Position numbers and translations under genes: made by a program. Below are positions 1 to 5,548 of a DNA stretch of 9,469 bases, piece after piece. Positions within the stretch are counted from its first letter, which is position 1. Each line of letters starts with the position of its first letter. A model generated the notes under the pieces. It saw only the letters and a program-made list of their open reading frames with translations, searched no databases and was not told where the DNA came from. This stretch comes from Smithella sp. ME-1 (GTDB lineage Bacteria > Desulfobacterota > Syntrophia > Syntrophales > Smithellaceae). The stretch is from assembly GCA_000495415.1 (NCBI GenBank), contig AWGX01000802.1, positions 1 through 9,469 of the forward strand. Reading direction: 5' to 3'.

Positions 1-77
1 GGGGATTAAGGGGGAGGATGTTTCAGAAAAATCCACCTCCGTCCGCCATGGCGTCCACCTCCGCCAGCGGAGGATAA
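1..77. repeat. GC-rich palindromic intergenic repeat, copy A (left end cut by window)
   Basis: This copy shares an ordered series of blocks with the repeat at about 2474-2582: GGGGGAGGA (10-18), TTTCAGA (21-27), ATCCACC (31-37) and a terminal hairpin. The hairpin is CCTCCGC (58-64), loop CA, GCGGAGG (67-73). In copy B the same hairpin is CCCCCGC-CA-GCGGGGG, so the C/T and G/A differences keep the pairing. A second palindrome, CGCCATGGCG, lies at 44-53 and is absent from copy B. It looks like a REP- or MITE-type non-coding element; no transposase is visible. The copy ends about 20 bases before the first gene, so it forms part of that gene's upstream region. Confidence 0.6.
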
Positions 78-98
78 TAGGGATAGAAAGGAAAGTTT

Positions 99-536
99 AT
101 GGAATTTGAACCGAAAATATTAGGCATTGCCTGCAACTGGTGTACCTATACGGGAGCGGATTTGGCCGGAACAACAAGACTGCACTATCCGCAGAACTTA
201 CGAGTTGTCCGCGTGATGTGTTCCAGCCGCATCAATCCTTCATTTATTTTCCGCGCATTTCAACTGGGAGCGGACGGTGTGTTGGTCGGCGGCTGTCATC
301 CGGGCGATTGCCATTACAACACTGGCAATCTTTATGCGCGTAGAAGGCTGGCGGTGACCAGAAAAATACTGGAGTTTGCCGGAATTGAGCCGGGAAGATT
401 TCGTGTGGAATGGATTTCCGCCTCCGAGGGTAATAAATTCGCTGAGGTTGTCACCGAATTTACCGAGCAGGTCAAAAACCTTGGACCACAGACAAAATTC
501 AAGATTGAAAGTGAGCCATTGCCGGAGAAGATATGA
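99..536 (+). CDS. flxD: MvhD-like [2Fe-2S] electron-transfer subunit (FlxD-like)
   Basis: This 145-residue protein is a full-length, single-domain member of the MvhD family, the small iron-sulfur subunit that links an electron-donating module to heterodisulfide reductase HdrA. The family's five cysteines are present: C12 and C15 in CNWCTYTGAD, C41 in VMCSSRINP, and C66 and C71 in GGCHPGDCHY. In methanogens MvhD joins hydrogenase to Hdr; in anaerobic bacteria the counterpart FlxD joins the NAD(P)H-oxidising FlxABC proteins to HdrABC. The three following genes fit FlxC, FlxB and FlxA, so I favour FlxD over a hydrogenase subunit, and no hydrogenase large subunit is in the window. It has no signal peptide and should be cytoplasmic. 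GAAAGGAAAG at 86-95 is a good ribosome-binding site. Its stop overlaps the next start as ATGA (533-536), so the two are probably translationally coupled. hdrABC would be expected upstream, outside the window. Confidence 0.88.
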   Translation: MEFEPKILGIACNWCTYTGADLAGTTRLHYPQNLRVVRVMCSSRINPSFIFRAFQLGADGVLVGGCHPGDCHYNTGNLYARRRLAVTRKILEFAGIEPGRFRVEWISASEGNKFAEVVTEFTEQVKNLGPQTKFKIESEPLPEKI

Positions 537-1399
537 GCATCAATTTTAAGCAAATTGAAGACAGACTAAAAACTGAAGCAAAAAAATTGCTGGAAGAAGA
601 AAAGGTGAGCCTCGTGCTGGCCTATGGGAAAGGTTACGATGAAAAACATCCCCTGCCTTATGTTGCCAGAAAGACTTCCGATATCGAAAATATCGTTTTC
701 AACGAATACTGCACAGCGAACATGGCGCGTTATCTGGTTCGTTATCCGCGCGGAACAAAAATCGCCATCGCTGTCAAGGCGGCGGACAGCCGAGCGGTTA
801 TTCAACTGATTCAGGAAGACAAGGTAAAGCGGGAAGATCTCATTGTTTTAGGGATTCCGGTTTATGGGATGAAGAATTTCAAAACCGGTGAAACCATCGA
901 CAGCAAAACAACCTGCGGAATGTATAATCCGGTTATCTATGACACGCTGCTGGGCGAAGAAGTGCATGGCCAGCCGATTGTTTCACCGTACGACGTTCTT
1001 GCCGAGTATGAAAAAATGGATAAAGACGCGCGCTGGGCGTTCTGGAAAAAGGAACTCGATCGCTGTATCCGCTGTTATGCCTGCCGCAAGGCCTGTCCAA
1101 TGTGTTACTGCGATCCCTGCTTTATCGATCAGAACAAACCCAAGTGGGGCGAAAAATCGCCGGAGTCGCACGGAAACCTGATGTATCACCTGACCCGGTT
1201 TCATCATCTGGCCGGCCGCTGCATTGATTGCGGTGAATGTTCACGTGCCTGTCCCGTGGATATTCCGCTTTATCTGTTCCACAAAAAAGTAGCGAAGGAA
1301 TGCGAGGAAATGTTCGGCCAGGCCGCGGGAATGAAGATTGAAGACAAACCTGCGCTGGTTAATTTCCGCGTGGACGATTCCGATAAAATTCTGGAGTAA
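533..1399 (+). CDS. flxC: 4Fe-4S dicluster electron-transfer protein (FlxC-like)
   Basis: The 288-residue product has two parts. Residues about 20-125 resemble the N-terminal region found in FrhB/HdrA-linked iron-sulfur proteins, including a KAADSRAVIQLIQE stretch (82-95) like the KGCDSR motif of that group. Residues about 175-245 form a two-cluster ferredoxin domain. The first cluster motif is C178, C181, C184 and C188-Pro, followed by extra cysteines C191, C193 and C196. The second is C230, C233, C236 and C240-Pro. It probably relays electrons between the flavin subunit and the MvhD-like protein, in the cytoplasm. The start overlaps the upstream stop by ATGA, and the next gene begins 20 bases downstream. 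The flxC letter is assigned by family resemblance and gene context and is tentative; the ferredoxin-type redox role is secure. The extra CxCxxC cysteines could hold a further cluster or be structural. Confidence 0.75.
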   Translation: MSINFKQIEDRLKTEAKKLLEEEKVSLVLAYGKGYDEKHPLPYVARKTSDIENIVFNEYCTANMARYLVRYPRGTKIAIAVKAADSRAVIQLIQEDKVKREDLIVLGIPVYGMKNFKTGETIDSKTTCGMYNPVIYDTLLGEEVHGQPIVSPYDVLAEYEKMDKDARWAFWKKELDRCIRCYACRKACPMCYCDPCFIDQNKPKWGEKSPESHGNLMYHLTRFHHLAGRCIDCGECSRACPVDIPLYLFHKKVAKECEEMFGQAAGMKIEDKPALVNFRVDDSDKILE

Positions 1400-1419
1400 A
1401 AACAAAGGAGACACTTGTT

Positions 1420-2457
1420 GTGTTGAAAAAAGCAGCAATTCAAAAAATATCAGATCTGGCCGCTGAACTGTTGGAAAAAGGAACGCTGGTCGCACCCGTT
1501 AAGGAAGAAGCAGGCTATAATTTCCGCGAGATTTCCGATGCCAAACAGGTGGATTTGAATTTCTACAATACGCTGATGAGTCCCAAGTCGGCATTCTTTC
1601 CGCAAACGGAAGATTTTGTTCATTATGATAAAAACAAGTCCGTTCAGGATGCGCAGTGCGTAAGTTTGGATTTAAAGCCGGTTTTTCTTTTCGGTGTTCG
1701 CCCCTGTGATGTGAAGAGTTTTGAGATAATGGATATTCATTTTTCCGGTACGGGTGCGGTTGACCCATACTGGAAGAAGAGAAGAGAAGCCACGACTGTT
1801 TTCGGTTATGCCTTTGATCTGAATACGCCTGCCGACAAGGCAGATTTCTATTCGGCTCTGAACATTGGTGCGGCCGATCCGGAAGGCAGTGATATCTTTA
1901 TGATGAAAAAAGGCGATGATCTGCTTTTGAAAGCCGTCACACCCAAGGGAGAAACCCTTCTGGCTTCATTGAGTTCGCTTGCTGACGATTCAGAGAATGA
2001 ACAGAAATATTTTGATGACACTGTTGTCGCGGGACGCTCTTTCAAAACCCGCTTTACCTGTGTGGACGATAAAGTTATTGCCAAGAAACTGGAAGATATT
2101 TTCCTTAAAACGGAGTTCTGGGAAAAGATTTCCGATGCATGTTTAAGCTGCGGCGCCTGTACGTTTGTCTGTCCTACATGTTATTGTTTTGACATCTGTG
2201 ATGAAACGCTTTTCAGCAAAGGAGTCCGCAAGCGTGTCTGGGATGCCTGCATGTTCACGGATTTCACGCTGGAAGCGAGTGGTCACAATCCCCGCACGAA
2301 AGTTTATCAACGTTTGCGGCAGAAAGTATGTCATAAATATTCGTTTCACATTAGAAAATACGGAGTGATTTCCTGCGTCGGCTGCGGCCGCTGCACGCGC
2401 AACTGTCCGGTGAATATCGATATTTTCTCGATTGTGGATCAGGCGTTGAAATTATAA
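1420..2457 (+). CDS. flxB: AsrA/HydB-like 4Fe-4S dicluster subunit (FlxB-like)
   Basis: This 345-residue protein matches the beta subunit family of sulfhydrogenase and anaerobic sulfite reductase A. The family signature GVRPCDVKSFEIMD sits at 92-105, followed by DPYW (115-118). Two C-terminal 4Fe-4S motifs are seen: C241, C244, C247, C251-Pro, then C254, C256 and C260; and C319, C322, C325, C329-Pro. It should carry electrons between the FAD/NAD(P)-binding subunit (the gene at 2611) and the rest of the complex. The start is GTG at 1420, chosen because AAAGGAG (1404-1410) lies 9 bases upstream. Relatives of the AsrA/HydB type that I recall have a cysteine-rich stretch after the DPYW region. 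Here the matching part, FGYAFDLNTPADK (128-140), has no cysteine, so one metal site may be missing. About 150 bases containing a repeat separate it from the next gene. Confidence 0.8.
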   Translation: MLKKAAIQKISDLAAELLEKGTLVAPVKEEAGYNFREISDAKQVDLNFYNTLMSPKSAFFPQTEDFVHYDKNKSVQDAQCVSLDLKPVFLFGVRPCDVKSFEIMDIHFSGTGAVDPYWKKRREATTVFGYAFDLNTPADKADFYSALNIGAADPEGSDIFMMKKGDDLLLKAVTPKGETLLASLSSLADDSENEQKYFDDTVVAGRSFKTRFTCVDDKVIAKKLEDIFLKTEFWEKISDACLSCGACTFVCPTCYCFDICDETLFSKGVRKRVWDACMFTDFTLEASGHNPRTKVYQRLRQKVCHKYSFHIRKYGVISCVGCGRCTRNCPVNIDIFSIVDQALKL

Positions 2458-2473
2458 GCCGCTATTATTGTTT

Positions 2474-2582
2474 TATCCCCCTTAAGAGGGGGTGTCCCGA
2501 TGCGGCATCGGGACGGGGGAGGAAAGAATTTCAGAGTGAAGAGAGAAACATCCACCCCCTTCCCCCCGCCAGCGGGGGACAC
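2474..2582. repeat. GC-rich palindromic intergenic repeat, copy B
   Basis: Three hairpins can be read. CCCCC (2477-2481) pairs with GGGGG (2488-2492). GTCCCGATG (2494-2502), loop CGG, pairs perfectly with CATCGGGAC (2506-2514). CCCCCGC (2563-2569), loop CA, pairs with GCGGGGG (2572-2578). The ends, TATCCCCC and GGGGGACA, are imperfect inverted repeats. Blocks GGGGGAGGA (2515-2523), TTTCAGA (2529-2535) and ATCCACC (2550-2556) match copy A at the start of the window in the same order. No T-run follows any of the hairpins, so it is not a typical intrinsic terminator. It fills the gap between the FlxB-like and FlxA-like genes and could tune or stabilise the transcript there. REP- or MITE-like origin is inferred from the shape; no protein is encoded. 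Confidence 0.7.
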
Positions 2583-2610
2583 AAATAGAAAATATTTTTA
2601 AGGAAGGAAT

Positions 2611-3471
2611 ATGTCCGAAAATAATCCATACATTCCCATGCCGGTGGAAATAGTAAAAATCATCGACGAAGTGAATACCCATGATATCAAATCGTTTCGT
2701 CTGAAGTTTTTGAGTAAAGAAGACGAAGCAAAGTTTAAGTATCTTCCCGGCCAGTTTTCCGAACTATCCATTTACGGCAAAGGTGAATCTCCCATTGGAA
2801 TTGCTTCTTCACCGACCGAACCCGGTTATGTTGAATTTACTGTGCAGCGGGCGGGCGCCATCCAGCCTGGTTTGGTAACAGCTGCTCTACATGATATGGA
2901 TGAAGGCGCGAAAATCGGCTTACGCGGACCGCTGGGGAATTCCTGGCCGATTGAATTTCTGGAGAAAAAAAACATCGTGGTGGTGGGCGGCGGATTTGCT
3001 TTCACGACGTTGCGTTCTTTAATCAATTATATGCTGCACAAGGACAACCGTTCCCGTTTCGGCGAAATTACGGTTATTTACGGGGCGAGAACACCCGGTT
3101 TGCTTTTGTACAAGGACGAGCTGGCTGCGTGGGAGAAAAGAGACGATATTAAAACAATTATTACCGTAGATAAAGGAGACGAAACCTGGAAAGGCAGAGA
3201 GGGTTTTGTTCCTGCTGTTTGCAAGGAGGTGGCCCCATCGCCGAAAAACGCGGTGGCGGTTATCTGCGGACCTCCGATTATGATCAAGTTCACTCTGCCG
3301 GTATTTTTCGATCTGGGCTTTTCCAAGGAGAATATTCTGACATCGCTGGAAATGCGCATGAAATGCGGCATCGGCAAATGCGGCCGCTGTAATGTCGGAT
3401 TTAAATATGTCTGCTCGGACGGTCCTGTATTTTCTTTGGCCGAACTTGACGAATTACCCAGAGATTTTTAG
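2611..3471 (+). CDS. flxA: FAD/NAD(P)-binding reductase subunit with C-terminal Cys cluster (FlxA-like)
   Basis: At 286 residues this has the usual length of the AsrB / sulfhydrogenase gamma family. Order of parts: a flavin-binding beta-barrel with PGQF (46-49) and GESPIGIASSP (58-68); a Rossmann NAD(P)-binding part with VVVGGGFAFTTLR (123-135) and CGPP (219-222); and a C-terminal cluster site with C252, C257, C260 and C268 in the family pattern MKCGIGKCGRCNVG...VCSDGPVF. It should take hydride from NADH or NADPH onto FAD and pass electrons to the iron-sulfur subunits, in the cytoplasm. The glycine-rich loop differs from the GGGIGLAPLR that I associate with many AsrB/HydG proteins; the change may mark the Flx branch or alter nucleotide preference. 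AGGAAGG at 2601-2607 supports the ATG start. It closes the redox module, and a long gap follows. Whether it uses NADH or NADPH cannot be told from sequence. Confidence 0.82.
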   Translation: MSENNPYIPMPVEIVKIIDEVNTHDIKSFRLKFLSKEDEAKFKYLPGQFSELSIYGKGESPIGIASSPTEPGYVEFTVQRAGAIQPGLVTAALHDMDEGAKIGLRGPLGNSWPIEFLEKKNIVVVGGGFAFTTLRSLINYMLHKDNRSRFGEITVIYGARTPGLLLYKDELAAWEKRDDIKTIITVDKGDETWKGREGFVPAVCKEVAPSPKNAVAVICGPPIMIKFTLPVFFDLGFSKENILTSLEMRMKCGIGKCGRCNVGFKYVCSDGPVFSLAELDELPRDF

Positions 3472-3514
3472 CCGAGACTTAAAATACTGTGTCCATTTTT
3501 TAGGGTAAAAGAAT

Positions 3515-3549
3515 AATTGAAGAAAAAAACAACAATTTTTTCTTCAATT
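3515..3549. repeat. Perfect 14-bp inverted repeat, 7-nt loop, possible transcription end or element
   Basis: AATTGAAGAAAAAA (3515-3528) pairs without mismatch with TTTTTTCTTCAATT (3536-3549) around loop ACAACAA. It starts 43 bases after the stop of the FlxA-like gene. The stem is AT-rich and no T-run follows the right arm on the + strand, so it is a poor match to a classic intrinsic terminator. GTGTCC (3490-3495) and GGGGAC (3556-3561) flank it in opposite orientation, a pattern that could mark a small palindromic mobile element instead. Its function is not known. Confidence 0.5.
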
Positions 3550-3624
3550 GACATAGGGGACCCGTTATTCCTCCAGTTTCTTTTAAAAATAATATTATCA
3601 AGTTCAAAATTAGCCAATATTTTC

Positions 3625-3653
3625 TTGACATACGAGATTTAAATAATTATAAG
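3625..3653 (+). promoter_or_regulatory. Sigma70-type promoter for the KAS-ACP-ole operon
   Basis: A perfect -35 box TTGACA (3625-3630) is followed by a 17-base spacer and the -10 box TATAAG (3648-3653), five of six matches to consensus. The upstream bases (about 3580-3624) are A/T-rich, as in an UP element. The predicted RNA start is near 3660, giving a leader of roughly 360 nt before the ketosynthase start at 4023. It is the best promoter match in the intergenic region. Confidence 0.6.
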
Positions 3654-3738
3654 CACCGGATAAATAAATCTATTCAAAAAATATTGTTTTAGCATTGCCG
3701 CAAATATCCTCCGCAAGAGGTGAGATAATTTAGTTTGA

Positions 3739-3858
3739 ATGCAAGCGGACAACAAAAAACTAAAAAATAATCACTTCAAGGCGAGGATTAAGCGATTCAA
3801 TAAGTATTACGTAGTTGAATTCGGCAGGGAGATTGTTCATTGTTTTCCCTCTCAATAA
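3739..3858 (+). CDS. Possible 39-residue small protein in the operon leader
   Basis: An ATG ORF of 39 codons plus TAA lies in the leader downstream of the predicted promoter. The peptide starts MQADNKKLKNN and has a basic first half (KKLKNN, KARIKRFNK) and a more hydrophobic end (YYVVEF, IVHCF). AGAGGTGAG at 3716-3724 could serve as a ribosome-binding site but sits 14 bases from the ATG, which is long. An in-frame TGA directly precedes the ATG, so no longer version exists. I recognise no family. Its stop codon falls in the loop of a hairpin (3848-3867), which would fit a leader peptide, but it lacks the run of one amino acid seen in classic attenuators. It may be chance. Confidence 0.25.
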   Translation: MQADNKKLKNNHFKARIKRFNKYYVVEFGREIVHCFPSQ

Positions 3859-3917
3859 ACGGAGAGGTAATTTATTCTAATCTCCGGGGAATTGCTAAAA
3901 ACTTTTTTCGTTTTTTT
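3826..3917 (+). promoter_or_regulatory. Competing hairpins and T-runs in the leader (attenuator-like)
   Basis: Four segments can form mutually exclusive pairs. Segment 1 AGGGAGA (3826-3832) pairs with TTTCCCT (3844-3850), with one G-T pair. Segment 2 CCTCTC (3848-3853) pairs with GAGAGG (3862-3867). Segment 3 CGGAGA (3860-3865) pairs with TCTCCG (3881-3886). T-runs follow at 3903-3908 and 3911-3917. Overlap of the arms means 1:2 excludes 2:3, and 2:3 excludes 3:4. The stems are short (6-7 bp) and the T-runs begin 16 bases after the last stem, so termination activity is uncertain. The candidate leader ORF ends at 3858, inside the 2:3 loop. Confidence 0.25.
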
Positions 3918-4022
3918 ATCTTCTGAGGCTGTGACGTCGGAATTGCTCTAGCGAACGTAGGTATATAACAAAACAATTAAATTGCTAATTATACCAAGAA
4001 GATTTTAATACTGGGCGAGAAA

Positions 4023-5270
4023 ATGTCTGTAAGTAATAATCAAAAAGTCAGAGTTGTTATTACGGGTGTCGGGCTTACCGCACCTAATGCCAATAACCTG
4101 AAGGAGTTTCGCGATGCCCTGCTGAATCAGAAATCGGGAATTACACAGATGGAAGTTCGTTATATGGGTAACGTCGCGGTAGGAAACTGTAATTTCGACG
4201 AACATCTGTATCAAAAGAAAAAAATGCGCAGACGGGGGACCCGGGTAGGCTCAATTTCAATTTATTGCGCTAATGAGGCACTTAAAGACAGCGGATTATC
4301 CCTGGAATCAGTGGTTAAAGATAGAACTGGAATATATCTTGGAATTACAGAGCATGGCAATGTAGAGACTGAAAATGAAATATATGAACTTCATCAGAAC
4401 AATCTTGATGCCAGCTTATGGTCTCATCACCATAATCCAAGAACTGTGGCCAATACGCCTGCCGGTGAAGTCAGTTTAAACATGGGAATAACGGGGCCGG
4501 CCTACACTATTGGCGCTGCCTGTGCCGCGGGGAATATTGGGATTATTCATGGAATGCAAATGCTGCAACTTAACGAAGTTGATTTGGCTTTGGCGGGAGG
4601 GGTTTCCGAAAGCACGGGAACTTTCGGGATATTTGCCGGCTTTAAGAGTCAGGGAGCTCTCGGTTTTCATGAAGATCCGACTAAGGCCAGCCGCCCTCTG
4701 GATATAAGCCGTAATGGTATTGTTGTTTCGGAAGGAGGGGCAATTTTCGTTCTGGAAAGGTTGGGCGATGCCTTGAAAAGAGATGCGAAAATTTACGGTG
4801 AAATTGCCGGCTATCATGTTAATTCCGATGCCGTTGATTTTGTCCTTCCCGATACGCAAAGACAAATAGAGTGCATGAATGCTGCGATGTCTAAGGCAAA
4901 GATAACGGCCAGTGATGTTGATATAGTTAATCTTCATGCCACTGGAACAACGTCCGGAGATATTAATGAGTGCGAAGCAGTTAAAGTAATTTTCGGACAA
5001 TCCGAAAATACGTATATTAATTGTACCAAAGGATTTATTGGTCACGCGATGGGTGCTGCCGGAGCATTAGAACTTGCTGGGAATTTACCGAGTTTTACAG
5101 ATAATAAAATTCATTCGTGTAAATATATTGAAGATATTGATCCCAAATGCAGTCTGAAAAATTTAGTGAATGGTGATCCAGTGGAAAAGGACATAAATTT
5201 CATTTTGAGTAACTCCTTCGGCATGTTGGGAATTAATTCCGTTATAATTGTAAAAAAATGTAGAGAATAA
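4023..5270 (+). CDS. FabF-like beta-ketoacyl-ACP synthase (KAS I/II type)
   Basis: This 415-residue protein has the length and fold signature of a condensing enzyme that adds two-carbon units to an ACP-bound chain. The N-terminal strand is RVVITGVGLTAPNA (10-23). The catalytic Cys-His-His set is complete: C167 in GAACAAG, H305 in NLHATGTTSGD and H341 in KGFIGHAMGAAG, with K336. It should therefore be active and not a chain-length factor. Several motifs depart from housekeeping FabF: TACATG/ASG is replaced by GAACAAG, HGTSTPLGD by HATGTTSGD, and the KS(M/F)TGH style by KGFIGH. This points to a specialised branch, not the main fatty-acid enzyme. The ribosome-binding site is weak (GGGCGAGA, 4013-4020). 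The ACP gene follows after 23 bases and is the likely partner. It is first in the operon and probably elongates the acyl chain later used by OleA. The substrate is not known. Confidence 0.85.
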   Translation: MSVSNNQKVRVVITGVGLTAPNANNLKEFRDALLNQKSGITQMEVRYMGNVAVGNCNFDEHLYQKKKMRRRGTRVGSISIYCANEALKDSGLSLESVVKDRTGIYLGITEHGNVETENEIYELHQNNLDASLWSHHHNPRTVANTPAGEVSLNMGITGPAYTIGAACAAGNIGIIHGMQMLQLNEVDLALAGGVSESTGTFGIFAGFKSQGALGFHEDPTKASRPLDISRNGIVVSEGGAIFVLERLGDALKRDAKIYGEIAGYHVNSDAVDFVLPDTQRQIECMNAAMSKAKITASDVDIVNLHATGTTSGDINECEAVKVIFGQSENTYINCTKGFIGHAMGAAGALELAGNLPSFTDNKIHSCKYIEDIDPKCSLKNLVNGDPVEKDINFILSNSFGMLGINSVIIVKKCRE

Positions 5271-5278
5271 ATTCTAAT

Positions 5279-5286
5279 GGAGGAGG
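5279..5286 (+). promoter_or_regulatory. Strong ribosome-binding site deciding a TTG start
   Basis: GGAGGAGG lies 7 bases before TTG at 5294, the start of the acyl carrier protein. The nearby ATG at 5277-5279 is out of frame, so TTG is the only sensible start. Confidence 0.75.
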
Positions 5287-5293
5287 CGGAAAA

Positions 5294-5548
5294 TTGGACG
5301 TTAAGGCCATAAGACAAAAAATCATTGATATCATAGCTGATATCGCTGTCGATGAGGATATTTCAAATCTTGATGACACTATTAAATTAAGAGATCAACT
5401 TGATTTGGATTCAATGGATTTTCTGGATGTGGTAATGGAACTAAAGAAACGATACAAAATTGAAGTACCCACGGAAGATTACCCGAAGTTGGCAACATTG
5501 AAAAGTTGTATTGAATATCTTGGTCCCAAGTTTTCGTTTAATTCATAA
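5294..5548 (+). CDS. Acyl carrier protein, dedicated to this operon
   Basis: This 84-residue acidic helical protein has the carrier signature DLDSMDF at 37-43; Ser40 is the expected site of the 4'-phosphopantetheine arm. The region after it, LDVVMELKKRYKIEVP (44-59), fits helix II and the following loop of ACPs. Housekeeping AcpP usually reads DSLD followed by an acidic VE pair, so DSMDF and the rest of the sequence suggest a secondary-pathway carrier. It starts with TTG under a very strong ribosome-binding site. Its TAA stop shares a base with the next ATG (TAATG, 5546-5550). It likely holds the chain for the upstream ketosynthase, for the flavoprotein behind it, and possibly for delivery to OleA. 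Which acyl chain it carries cannot be seen. Confidence 0.9.
   Translation: MDVKAIRQKIIDIIADIAVDEDISNLDDTIKLRDQLDLDSMDFLDVVMELKKRYKIEVPTEDYPKLATLKSCIEYLGPKFSFNS

Larger units (their letters stand above)
3472..4022. other. 551-base AT-rich intergenic region between the two operons
   Basis: No gene of normal size lies here on either strand. The parts I can support are a perfect inverted repeat (3515-3549), a sigma70-type promoter (3625-3653), a possible small ORF (3739-3858) and a set of competing hairpins (3826-3886) followed by T-runs at 3903-3908 and 3911-3917. The last 100 bases before the ketosynthase gene show no strong promoter; TTGCTA (3982-3987) with TTAATA (4005-4010) is weak and too close to the start codon. 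The region is visibly richer in A+T than the flx genes. Confidence 0.7.

Noticed and set aside
2494..2514. Perfect 9-bp hairpin as an intrinsic terminator after the FlxB-like gene
   Set aside because: No T-run follows; the hairpin is part of a repeat that also occurs at the window start, and the next gene continues the same functional module.
3982..4010. TTGCTA / TTAATA as the operon promoter
   Set aside because: Both boxes are poor and the RNA start would leave almost no room before the start codon at 4023; the TTGACA/TATAAG pair at 3625-3653 is far better.
4476..5045. 189-codon open frame on the - strand inside the ketosynthase gene
   Set aside because: It lies wholly antisense to a clearly conserved FabF-like gene with intact catalytic motifs, its product shows no recognisable motif, and no promoter or ribosome-binding site stands out. 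It is a shadow frame.
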